Assembly (NCBI GenBank): GCA_006538405.1
Contig: BJKQ01000009.1
Coordinates: 2,428,001-2,492,000, forward strand
Direction of reading: 5' to 3'
DNA: 64,000 bases
Origin: Hansfordia pulvinata
Taxonomy: Eukaryota; Ascomycota; Sordariomycetes; Xylariales
Shown here: positions 25,910 through 36,589 of the stretch, in pieces
How positions within the stretch are numbered: the first letter of the stretch is position 1
Layout: every line of letters starts with the position of its first letter
Notes under the pieces: generated by a model
Databases searched by the model: none
What the model was told of the DNA's origin: nothing
Seen by the model: only the letters and a program-made list of their open reading frames with translations
Position numbers and translations under genes: made by a program

Positions 25910-28313
25910 CGATCAATCTGGTATCGGCCTGCCGACGGACGAGGCTTGCTTGCTTGCTGAGCAGAAAGCGTGCGTGGGGTCTGTCCAACGCCGCGTGCAA
26001 TGGGCGGCTACCACCAGCCGGAGGAGGGTTCTGCCGGTCTTTATACCCAACGAGTCGAGTTGTTCCAAGACACACACCTCTACGAGTATAGTCGTATACC
26101 CGACTGGGGCTGGTCGGTGCCGGAATACGCGTATGCAGGCGACTTGTCGGGACTGGCCAGCGTCGTCCCCGTCGCAGCGTGATGCCCCTTTGAGAATGAC
26201 CGTCAGTCAGCCCTGCGAAGCTGAGGCCGGGGTTCGGCGTGGCTTTGTTTCGTCTCCTTCTCCTCGGATAGGAGAGGAGATGCTTGCGCTCACAGACACG
26301 CAGCAGCAACCTAGCAGGTAGTTAGCAACGCAGAGCCAGCCCCCCCTTCCCCTGGAAAAGAGAAATCCAAGGCACGCTTTTTGACTCGCACATGGATGGG
26401 TTATGAGGTGCTACGGAAGCCCCAAGGCTCAGCTGGCCCCCACCTTGGCCACGCCGTCGCGCGGGCGATCGACGGCTGCTCCAGGAACTACTCATACGAA
26501 TACGGCAGCACGGCCAGTTACAAGTAGGCCCAGGGCCCGGCGGAAAGGGCAAGATTACCTACGGTAGATATTACCTACCTTACCTAGGTACTCTTATGTA
26601 AGGTAGGCAGACGAAGCCAAGCCAAGTCACTGCGAGTAGGTCTTCGTAGAAGGAAAAGCACGGTGACTTAATTATTACTGATTTGGGTCAAGTCACCACT
26701 CGCAGTCAGCTACCAGGACTAAAGCCTGCAGCGCCGATTCGGCTGCTGCCTCTGCGGCTCTCGAGTGATGGGCCGAGTCAATGGAGGCGGGCCCCCTACG
26801 CTTCGAAACACTCGGCCTTTGCGGTCCCTTTGGCCCCAGAACGCAGGGCTGGGATGGTCGCTTCATCACTCTGTCGCGCTCGGTCTGCCAGGAGGAGGGC
26901 ATCGACTATAGGAGAGCCCAGGACTTGGATATCCCCAAGTCCCCGGTCTGCAGGGAACAGGGATCAGCCAACACCGACCGCCCCGGCTACAGCTACCCTG
27001 CTGTCCCTGCAACTGCACTGCACTGAACTGCACACCTGACTTGCGACTGACGGGCGGTGATCTGGAACTATGCCCATTCGGGGCCTATGCTGCGCTGAGC
27101 TGCGAGACGAACAAACATATCCACGATGACGGACGGACCAGCTGCATGTCTGACCCGGCCGGGCAAGCAGGCATGGCCTCAAGATCAGCCAGCTCCGAAA
27201 TGCGTGCGATGCTGCGCCCACGCCGCCTTGCGGGAGACCAGCCCGCTTCTTGCCTGCGTCAAGCCAAGATGACAAATCTACTGGATTGATCACTTCATTG
27301 AGGGCGTTGCCGGACTGCTCTTATTACCGAGTGTGCTCTAGCGTATGGTCCCCATAATGACAAATTCCCAGATGGCCACGGGAGCACTGTTGATTCCTGT
27401 TGACGTTTGACTGCCGGTTACAAGGCAACACTCGTACAGGAGAGGCCGTCGTGCCAACCCTGTGAGCTAAGCAAGGTGGCAAGCAAGCAAGGCGTAAGCG
27501 AGATGAGTCGAGGCTTGTTGGATCCGGCCGGCCGGCAGTCGTGCCCCCCCCCAGCGCCGACGCTGACGCTGGTGGGTTCCGCCCTGTTTGCTGCTTCACT
27601 GGGCGCCGCCTGCCCTGTGAGGACCCGCGCGCCGTTCCCCAGATCGAGCCTCGCATCCAAGTCACACGATGGAGAAACCCGGTCTCCGGCTCGTGCCATG
27701 CTGGTGGCGTGAAGCGCCTGAGTGTTCGAGAGGGAAGAGTAAGAGAAGATGGGTTGCGGCATGCCGCCGTCTTCCAAAGCAAAGCCTTCCACTCGCATGC
27801 TTGGCCGCGAGCCCTTTGATGTTATGTGACCGGGGCCTCTCTCTGCGAATATGTCGTGAGTCGTGAAGAGGTAACTAACATGAGCAGGGCCAAGGTGAAT
27901 CCGAAACATTTGGAAGCCTCTCTCTGAAGTCAGCCCTCTCTGAGAAGGAGAAGACGGGATTTCTCTGCGTTTGCCTTGCTTTTAAGAAAAATTACGCAAG
28001 GTGCTCGCCGATGCGGCCATGGGGCGAACCAATTGCGAATCTATTCTCGATGTGCTGTGGCACGGCGGCAGATTCCGCGCTTCTCGTGCTTGGGAACCCG
28101 GTGGACAACCGCCACCACGGCGGCCTCCGCGTCCGAGAACGAGATGAGAGAAAATTCGGAATTGCAAATAGATAGAAGTACAGAGCACAGTTCGGCCACG
28201 TCGATGTGGTGGTCTTTCTCGGTGTTGGGAACATGCTGGAAGCGAGAGCAAAGGATTCGGCAACCGTCAACTAACCGATCTACTGCCAGCATAAGCGTCT
28301 ACGACCCAGCATC
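25910..28313. other. intergenic, esterase promoter side, no gene seen
   Basis: 2.4 kb. TACGAGTATAGTCGTAT lies near 26082 and a dense block of TTACCTACCT/ACCTAGGTA motifs lies at 26555-26610. Several open frames exist, but none has a recognisable motif. One minus-strand frame at 28041-28292 has protein-like composition but no support. Confidence 0.45.
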
Positions 28314-29098
28314 ATGCTCTCTCTCATATTTTGCGTATACAGCCTAGCGGCTGCCTTGGTGGCAGTCAGTGCTCAGGTGACTCATGAGTGAGTCGATCGA
28401 GACGTGCAGGGTCTGCGGGCCTGTATCGAGGCTGCAACGCTGACTCCTAATCAAGATCGTCTGCTGGTGAGATCTCTCCTCGAGCATGGGAGCAGACGGT
28501 CCCCTGCCTACAGGCTCTCGACAACGTTCTGGACGATAACACCGAGGACAACCCCACCCTGAAGGCAGACCGGCGTCCGCTGCGCCGCACCCCTCCAAAC
28601 CTCCGAGGCCACACCCTCATCCAGGTCCACGAGAACCAGGCCAGGGCTGCCGTGCTGGGCGAGATCATCTTCACCGGCGGCCTGGGGCCGTGCATCGGCA
28701 TGGTGGCCGTCGACACCAAGCCCGAGAGGGACGCGTACGCGGCGGTCGTCGGGCACAAGCTCGCGGACCGCGACGACGCCTGGGACGAGTTCGAGTCGAA
28801 CTACGAGGGGGCCGACTTCGAGGCCCCCGCGTCTGCCCTGGTGCTGCCCATCCCCGGCACCGTCCACACCTCCCGCTTGTACGCCGCCAGGCCCCAGGCG
28901 GTGCGCGACGCGGCGGAGCGCCACCTCGCCACGCAGAACGCGCTCGCCGTGGGGCGCATGGCCCAGCTCGTCGGCAGTCACCCACAGCTGTACTGGCACG
29001 CCCTCCTCGACTACCAGTACATCTACGTCGACGAGAGAGCGTTGATGACGACAGGCCCGGGGAGACCTCCTGCCATCGCCCATCTCCTCGGCAGATAG
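28314..29098 (+). CDS. small secreted protein with CheD/CNF-like Thr-Cys-His signature (tentative)
   Basis: Two exons, 28314-28376 and 28514-29098 (intron 137 nt, CAG/GTGACT...CTACAG, phase 0), give 215 residues. Exon 1 encodes exactly a signal peptide (MLSLIFCVYSLAAALVAVSA), which supports the gene model. The mature part contains TGGLGPC (Thr75, Cys81) followed by a hydrophobic strand and His102, then a helix (ARPQAVRDAAERHLATQNAL) and a terminal strand (LLDYQYIYVDE). CheD deamidases have Thr-x5-Cys and a downstream His in a similar order, and CNF-type deamidases share the Cys-His pair. The resemblance is by eye only. If right, it would be a secreted protein with glutamine-deamidase fold. 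Otherwise it is a small secreted protein of unknown role. There is no Cys-rich pattern of ordinary effectors. Confidence 0.6.
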
Positions 29099-30505
29099 AA
29101 CTGGCTGTTCTGCTCCGGTAAAGGGGGGTCGATGAGATTGGGCGACGGGCACAGCCTGCCTCATCACTAGCGACGGGATCCCCGACAACATGGAGGCGCA
29201 TCGCAGGGTCCGAGCTTGAGCTTCACCGAGACTGCACTGCGTCGTTGTGAAGACTCAACCTACCGCTCGAGCGGTGGTAGGTCATTGCCAGCCTAGAGTG
29301 TATAGACATAGGCATACATAGCATAGATGTAGCAGACACTTTCCCGCGCTTCTCCCGAATTCTCACGCCGTCAGACTATTCCCATCCAGTGCAGTGCCTG
29401 GTAGCAGCGTCAAGTTCATCGCCTGATTGGCTGAGACTGGCCATTATAATGAAGAAGTGAGGCATCGACAGATAGCGTAGGTAGCAAGCAGACTCGCAGG
29501 TTTAGATGGGAGGTTGACATGCGAACTGTCGAACCAGACCGAGCGTGCAATGCCTTGTTTAATTTACTTCGGTTCCTGCCAGCTCTTCTAGAGATCGGAA
29601 AGCTTGTCGAGGAAGTCTTGTTGATGCCTTTCACAGTTGACGGCAGCACTCAAACTGCCCCTACCGGAGGAAACAGCGTCTTTAGTACTGACTTGATGCG
29701 GTGACCTCCTCCGTCACAAGATCGTTCGCGACAAACAAGGCCTTATCGCACAGCTCGCTTAGCAAAATATAAATACGCGTATAGTGAAAAAGGGCAGGCT
29801 CATTGGCGTTGCAATTGACGGCACATCTTGCACTTCGGCTCGACCGCCTACCAATGGACGACGGAAACTGGGCACTATGCTTTTGAACAAGAGGGCGATC
29901 CGAAATGGTAGAACAGCCGACCCAGGAACTGGCTCCCTGGTTTCATAAGCGGTATGGTAACACGTGGACCTATGTCAAGCATGCAACGCGAGACAATGTG
30001 CTACTACTGTGTTTGACGACGCGCTGGGGAAGAACGAGCCCAACAGCATGCACTTTACAGCACCCGTGTCGCCGACAGCACAGTTAGGCTCCGGATTACC
30101 GTGCTTTAAACGAAGCCGTCTCCGGGCATGAAGCCAGCCCGACTAGGTCCAAGTGGTTCCAGAATCAGTCGTCAGCGATGTGCCGACGGTCTCGGCACGT
30201 CGCGAAAGGCGTCGACGCCGCATCGGAGCCTCGCGTGGCTGCATGCGCGTCGGTCCGGTGGAGTCGCGGCGCTTCTACGGCCTGTGTTCAATGCAAGTAA
30301 GGCAATCGCAGGGATCCGAGGCCCCCAGGCCCCATCATTTTGCTCCTCATCGCCGCCTTATGACAAGGGCTGATCCGCCAGCCGCCTGGCGATTGCCTGT
30401 GGCACAGCTGCGGCTGATGAGAGACAGACCCAGCAAAGACCTCGTCTTCTGTCTCGTCTGAGAAGTGCTGCGACCAACTTCATTCTGCTTCACCACACCA
30501 CCACG
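29099..30505. other. intergenic, no gene seen
   Basis: 1.4 kb. Short frames at 29519-29704 and 29905-30087 have ordinary composition but no start context, intron support or recognisable motif. Confidence 0.45.
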
Positions 30506-31063
30506 ATGGCCTCAGGACAGTTTTTCGACCCCATCACCCTGTTGCGGGTGGCGCCTCTCGTCACCTCCACGGTCGCGGTGCAGTACTCGGTGGACCAGTA
30601 CCTCTTCCTCAACAACCTGGTGGCCATCCGCCAGCAGCCCGGGGTCGAGCAGACCATCCCGGCCTACTTCCGCCGCTTCTTTAAGAAGGCCCTGCCCGTC
30701 ATCCTGGGGACCTACTCGCTCACCATCGCCGGGGGCCTGCTCAACTCGCTGTCCCGGCCCCACTACTCGTCATCGTCGTCGTCGTCGATGTCGCCGGGCA
30801 TCTTCTGGTATAAGTGCGGGACGGCGCTGGCGGTGGCCCACTTCGCGTTCGTGCCGGCCGTCATGTGGAAGGTCGAGGGGCTGTTCAAGGAGGACGGGAA
30901 CGAGGACAAGGGAAGAGAGGGAGGGGCGGCCGGGGCCGCGGCCGCGGGCTCGAGGCTGCTCGGGGACTGGCTGAGTGTGCACGTCCTGCGGTCGGTGGCG
31001 GTCGACCTGCCGGCGTGGCTATGCTTTTCTGTCGCGGCTCTCAAGACTCTGCGGGAGGTCTGA
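30506..31063 (+). CDS. four-helix integral membrane protein, function unknown
   Basis: Single exon of 185 residues starting in context CACGATGG. Four hydrophobic segments are visible: about residues 9-28 (ITLLRVAPLVTSTVAVQY), 62-80 (ALPVILGTYSLTIAGGLLN), 99-121 (FWYKCGTALAVAHFAFVPAVMW) and 165-181 (LPAWLCFSVAALKT). A basic loop (YFRRFFKK) and a charged Gly/Ala-rich loop (EDGNEDKGREGG) separate them. The size and four-helix plan recall fungal DUF1772-type membrane proteins, some of which are anthrone oxygenases, but I cannot see a diagnostic motif. No biosynthetic cluster surrounds it. Confidence 0.7.
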   Translation: MASGQFFDPITLLRVAPLVTSTVAVQYSVDQYLFLNNLVAIRQQPGVEQTIPAYFRRFFKKALPVILGTYSLTIAGGLLNSLSRPHYSSSSSSSMSPGIFWYKCGTALAVAHFAFVPAVMWKVEGLFKEDGNEDKGREGGAAGAAAAGSRLLGDWLSVHVLRSVAVDLPAWLCFSVAALKTLREV

Positions 31064-32876
31064 TTCGGGGTATGTGACAAGGGAGGCAGGTCGGCACGCG
31101 GGGCTGCTCCCAGAGCCAACGGCGGCCGAAGAGCGGGCGAGGGATCGAGCCCAGCGCCGGGTGGCGCTGCCGGCGGGTTTCCGGCGGGTTTCCGGTACTC
31201 GTACTGTCGAAAATGATGGACTGTTTCACGATTCTCGCGGATCCTCGCCACGTCCCGTGCCTGTCCTTTTACATACGAGTACGTGTTGGGTTAGGTACGG
31301 AATGTACTATCATTACGGGTATGCCTCCGTCCCCTCCCGTTCGCCTCACAGGGCTCTGGCGCAATACGTTCATGTCTGGGTTTGGTGTGCAGTGGGTAGA
31401 GGTACCTGTGTGGACACCTGCCCCCTTCGCCTGGAGGTCCACGCTGAGGTTTGCCGGCGTCACAACGGGCCGTGTTGCCGCCATTTCGGCGGTATAAGAA
31501 TACCCGTACATTTGCATGTCTTGGTGGCTTTCCCCAGAGGTGCCTGAGGATGTGTGCCCAGCCCGCCGGCCCGGCCTTCGGTAGATTGCCATCCGACTCC
31601 TCCTCTTCTAGATTGGAGGCTCCCACATGGCGCGCTACGTACCTCTTGCGCAGCCCCTCCGTTCTGATGAATCCCCCCGGCAGGCAATATCGCAGGCCGA
31701 CTTCGTACACTAAGCTCTACACGGGTACCAATCTGTCAGTTCCTGTTGGACATGCTGCTCCTCCAATCGGACGGTCCTCTCTACGCGGCTCCTCCCCGGA
31801 CGGTCCCCCTTGTGCGGTCTTCCCTGGACGGTCGAGAAAACGATGATGCACACGCGCGGTCACGTGGGAGAGGAGGCGCATTTTCACTATTCACGAGTAC
31901 TCGTACCCTGCTCCTGGCCGTGCCGGCCTTGCGTCTGGGTTCGGACTGGAGCCGCCCATGGATCTGATAGCGGGAGCATGCACATTTACATCCTTGCGTC
32001 CAGCCCAGTGCAAAGGGTACCAGGTAGGTGCGGGCAAGGCGCTCGATGATCATGGTGGTAGGGGTCGTAGGGCCAAAGGGCCACAGGGCCAGCCGTACGG
32101 AGTAGGCGGGGCGTGACCACGTCGGGCATGTACTCGGGGTTCGCAGATCAAGAGTTCTTGTCTGGTAGCCCCTGCATTTGATGACCCTGACGGCAGCGGT
32201 GGCGGACGAGCTCGCTTCATGAGAGGCACACTCGGAACTCGGGGCCTGGCGTGCCAGGTACGAGTACCTAACCGGACGGGACGTACCTGGGCTAGCAGCC
32301 ACGAACTGGATACAGGTTAGGTAAGGTAGGTATGTACTTACCTGACCTGAGAGAGGACCTCCTAACGGACATGGATGGGCTGGTCGCGGGCATTTGCCTC
32401 TTTTTGCCCGGCGCAGCGAGCGGCGGCGAAGAGGTGGGAATTCTTCCGTCCACTGGCTGGGCGGGGCGCCCCTCGGTCGCGGGTTCTACGCCCGAAAGCC
32501 TGCCCCGTGCCCCGCCAACCCCTCCTAAGCTGCTCCGCGCCGGCCCCGGAGCCTCACGACACCAACGAAACAAACGCGCGGGGGGAGCAGCGCTGCACCG
32601 CCGCCGTCCGTAGCCGTCCGTGGCCGATGCACACCCGAGATACTCGTGCACATGTCCAACACATTGGTTACAAGACAATTGCCAGGCATCCACTGTCGTA
32701 CGCGAACCTACCTTGCCTACCTATCTTACCTCTGATATCCATCGAGTCTACATCGACATATTCATCTGCGCCTGCCTTTGCACCGTCCCGGGCTTCCTGA
32801 TTTTGTACGAGTAGTGCCCTCGACATCTCGCCGCGGGCCCTCCCAGAGACAGACACATACGCACCCAGCCTCGGCC
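31064..32876. other. intergenic, promoter side of the fuconate dehydratase gene
   Basis: 1.8 kb without a credible gene. It carries many short motifs: TACTCGTAC near 31196, TACGAGTAC near 31275, ACGAGTACTCGTAC at 31893-31906, TACGAGTACC near 32260, and a GGTTAGGTAAGGTAGGTA block near 32315-32345. Confidence 0.5.
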
Positions 32877-34352
32877 ATGTCCGAAATCACCATCACCGGA
32901 TGGTCTACCAGGGACGTGCGGTTCCCCACGTCCCTTGACAAAACCGGCTCCGATGCCATGAACGCGGCCGGCGACTACTCGTCCGCCTACTGCATCCTGG
33001 AGACGGATTCACAATATGCGGGGCACGGCATGGTGAGTTGGGATGGAGAGCGCAGGCCACCTGGTCCCGTCCTGCGATTGATTGTAGGAAAACTTCGTTT
33101 AAAAAGTTCTGCGCGTGCTGACCACCGTCGCCCCCCGCCTGCCCGCCCCCAATAGACATTCACCATCGGCCGCGGCAACGACATTGTCTGCACGGCCATC
33201 GACCAGCTCGCCGAGCGGCTGCGCGGGCGCACCCTGTCGTCGCTGGTCGCCGACTGGGGCAAGACCTGGCGTCACCTCGTCAACGACTCGCAGCTGCGGT
33301 GGATCGGCCCGGAGAAGGGCGTCATCCACCTGGCCCTGGGCGCCGTCGTCAACGCCCTGTGGGACCTGTGGGCCAAGACGCTCGGCAAGCCCGTGTGGCA
33401 GGTCGTCTGCGAGATGACCCCCGAGGAGCTGGTCCGCTGCATCGACTTCCGCTACATCACCGACGCCGTCACCCCGGACGAGGCCCTCGAGCTGCTGCGC
33501 GCCGCCGAGGCCGACAAGCCCGCCCGCTTCCGCGAGGCCCTCGACAGCCGCGCCGTCCCCGCCTACACCACCAGCGCCGGCTGGCTGGGCTACGGCGAGG
33601 ACAAGATGCGCGCCCTGCTGCGCGAGACGGCCGCCCAGGGCTACCGCCACTTCAAGATCAAGGTCGGCGGCAGCCTCGAGGAGGACCGCCGCCGCCTGCG
33701 CATCGCCCGCGACGTCCTCGGCTACGACCGCGGCAACGTCCTCATGGTCGACGCCAACCAGGTCTGGAGCGTGCCCGAGGCCGTCGCCTACATGAAGGAG
33801 CTGGCCGAGTTCAAGCCCTGGTTCATCGAGGAGCCCACCTCGACCGACGACATCCTGGGCCACAAGGCCATCCGCGACGCCCTGCGGCCCCACGGCATCG
33901 GCGTCGCCACCGGCGAGATGTGCCAGAACCGCGTCGTCTTCAAGCAGCTCATCATGTCGGGCGCCATCGACGTCTGCCAGATCGACGCCTGCCGCCTCGG
34001 CGGCGTCAACGAGGTCCTGGCCGTCCTGCTCATCGCCAAGAAGTTCGGCGTCCCCATCGTCCCCCACTCGGGCGGCGTGGGCCTGCCCGAGTACACCCAG
34101 CACCTCAGCACCATCGACTACGTCGCCGTCAGCGGCAAGCGCTCCCTGCTCGAGTACGTCGACCACCTGCACGACCATTTCCTCCACCCCTCCGTCATCA
34201 AGGACGGATACTACCAGACGCCCATGGACCCCGGGTACAGCGTCGAGATGAAGGCCGCCAGCATGGACCAGTTCACGTACCCGGGGGTCGAGGGTGTCAG
34301 TTGGTGGAAGAGCGACGAGGCCAAGCCCATCCTGGAGGGGGAGAAGTACTGA
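32877..34352 (+). CDS. L-fuconate dehydratase (enolase superfamily)
   Basis: Exons 32877-33032 and 33156-34352 (intron 123 nt, GTGAGT...TAG, phase 0) give 450 residues, close to the family length. The N-terminal capping domain (MSEITITGWSTRDVRFPTS) is followed by a TIM barrel with all expected active-site groups: K219-I-K221, metal ligands D251 (VDANQVW), E277 (IEEPTS) and E306 (ATGEM), and catalytic H356 (PHSGGVG). SWW near the C-terminus is also typical. The enzyme removes water from L-fuconate to give 2-keto-3-deoxy-L-fuconate in non-phosphorylative L-fucose breakdown, and related fungal enzymes act on similar sugar acids. No other enzyme of that route lies in the window. Codons are strongly C-ending. 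The annotation is intact and firm; exact sugar preference is inferred. Confidence 0.92.
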
Positions 34353-36589
34353 TGGGGCCCCGTCGACGAGACCCGGCCCGCGGCCGCCGCCGCCGTTACA
34401 TAGTAATATGGATAATATGGAGCCATAGCACGATGTGAAGTCGCCCCGTATCCTCCAATCTTCCCGAGTGCGTCTAGAACCAAGGATCCGCCACAGACTA
34501 TAGTCAAAATTGATCCTTCACGACCGTGCTAGATGAGTGGCACGGTCCAAGACGTCGCCCGCAGTCGACAAACGAGAACTAAGATTGATGGTGCTCCGAG
34601 ATGCGGCCCTGGATCAAGCTCTTCTTATGACAGAGTGCGGGAACCCCCAATTCGCATCATTGCAGTTTCCACGAATTACGACATGTTTCCCAAAATGACA
34701 GGTTACAGAGCTGTTGAACCTGGAACTACTTCACGGGGTACAAGTACGTCTCGTGGTGCAAACAAGACCGCAAAGTACCGCATCTTTAGGATCGTATAAT
34801 ATTGAACTTTTGAATGTGTTTCTGGCCCCTTTATCTCCGAAACGGACCCCGGAAATGAACAGATGTTTCTGTTTGAAACACAGGCTTTCGACATTAGCAA
34901 GCTGTAAACAGATGGGCAGATGAAAATCGGATTCCAATCGTGTATAAGTTTACGAAAATCCCGCGGGCTGCAGCTTTCTCGGGGAGTCCCCGACAGGTGC
35001 CACTATACGTCTCTGCTATATATGGGACTCGGAGGAGAGCGTTGGGGTTGCAGAACTCTGAAGAACTTTTGCCTCCCGGGTTTGCCCCTCTTCTCTTCCC
35101 TCGAAGCCAAGGAGAGCGTCCCCGACGAGGGCATCCAAAGAGCCCGCGGTCTAAGCCTAACGCGTAGTAAGCGGGTGAGAAGCTAGGGCTGAAACAATAG
35201 AGTCCTCCAGGCCGTGGCGAATCGTCGTCGCTGGACTGTGCACTATTTGCCTCCCGCGTTTTTCTCGCTTCTTTCTCGCGCCGCCCTGGAGGGAGCCACC
35301 TGCCGAGGGCGGCAGTTGGAGTCTGGGTATACTCGTACAGCGGGGCCGCCGTGGTCCGTGGGGCCACTGGTGATTATTTGACGGCAACTTCCGCTGGCCG
35401 ACGCCGGCTCCGAGAACGTCGGGTATCTTGTACTCTTCTAGCGCCCGGAGAGTACCGTGGTGTGACTCGTGAATCGCGGGTGCTACATCATCGGGATCTC
35501 ACGAGATGCCCACCAAGCATCATGATGATCCAGCCCGCGCGGCCCCTGTCTACGTGTATCACTGCATTCTCTCCAAGGTGTGCAGGTGAGAGCCACACGA
35601 GCGCAAGTGAGCCAGTGTTGGGTTATGATTGTGTCTGCGTTCTTCGACCTGGCTTTCCCTTGCTGGCGGATTCACTTTGACTCGCATGTACCCAACGTAA
35701 TATGTACCTAAATATGCAACCTGCCCTTTGGCCAAGATCTCTCAGCACCCCTCCGGAATCCGGAGTCCGGGCAGGTTCGAGCTTCGCTGAGTGATTGCGC
35801 ACAAGGGCCTCCTGGGCCCAAGAGGCAAAACACTAGCCAGGGACAAGAGGCGCTCAAAGGCAAGACGCGGCAAACCCTACGTGCCCAAGACGGATTTCCA
35901 GGTCGCCGGGTGTCCGCCGATTAGCCGGATGGAGTATAGCGATGGCTGTGGAAGCACGATCAGCGCCTTTGTAAACGCCGACTACTAGTACTTGGGCATG
36001 CAAGCTCCGCGGACGGGACGCTTCTCGCGCTACCGCCTACGTATAGGTATTAGGAATCATCTGGATCCCTATTTTAGATGGCCCAGGGGCGTTGAGCTTG
36101 GGTGGATAGCCACAAAACTCTTCCCTCTCGGAGTTTGCTGACTTGCCAAGCTCCGAGTTGTACAGTAGTCTGCCGTCCAGACTCCACGCCATGCCATGTT
36201 ACGCCACGCCACAAGAGCCAGTGCCTTGACCCAAAGAGGCGGTCGATGACTGCGTTGAGTGAGACCTTGGAAGTTGGTGGGTTGATCTCGCTAGACGGCT
36301 TCACTTTAGTGTGATTGAGTATAACAGTCCCATTATACCCACTCTCGCTTCGTGTCCTCATCAGACCTGTGTGGTTGATGACCTAGTTATACCGAGAACT
36401 CGACAACGGCTTTTTCAAACAACACGCATCGTGCCTTGGAACCCTCATTCCCGCCCAAGGCAAGCAGACTTCACGAAACTCGCCGCCGTTGGAGTCTCCA
36501 GGGCATAGGAAATAGTCAACCGAAAGACTATTCTCCAAAAACGAATATCACAGATTCCCAGCAGTGTGTCCCCTGCGGCTACCTTCACC
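34353..36589. other. intergenic, no gene seen
   Basis: 2.2 kb, AT-richer than the coding flanks. A TACTCGTAC motif lies near 35332. No frame shows a recognisable protein. Confidence 0.5.

Noticed and set aside
33099..34187. 362-codon minus-strand frame opposite the fuconate dehydratase
   Set aside because: Shadow frame; the plus strand encodes an intact enzyme with every catalytic residue.
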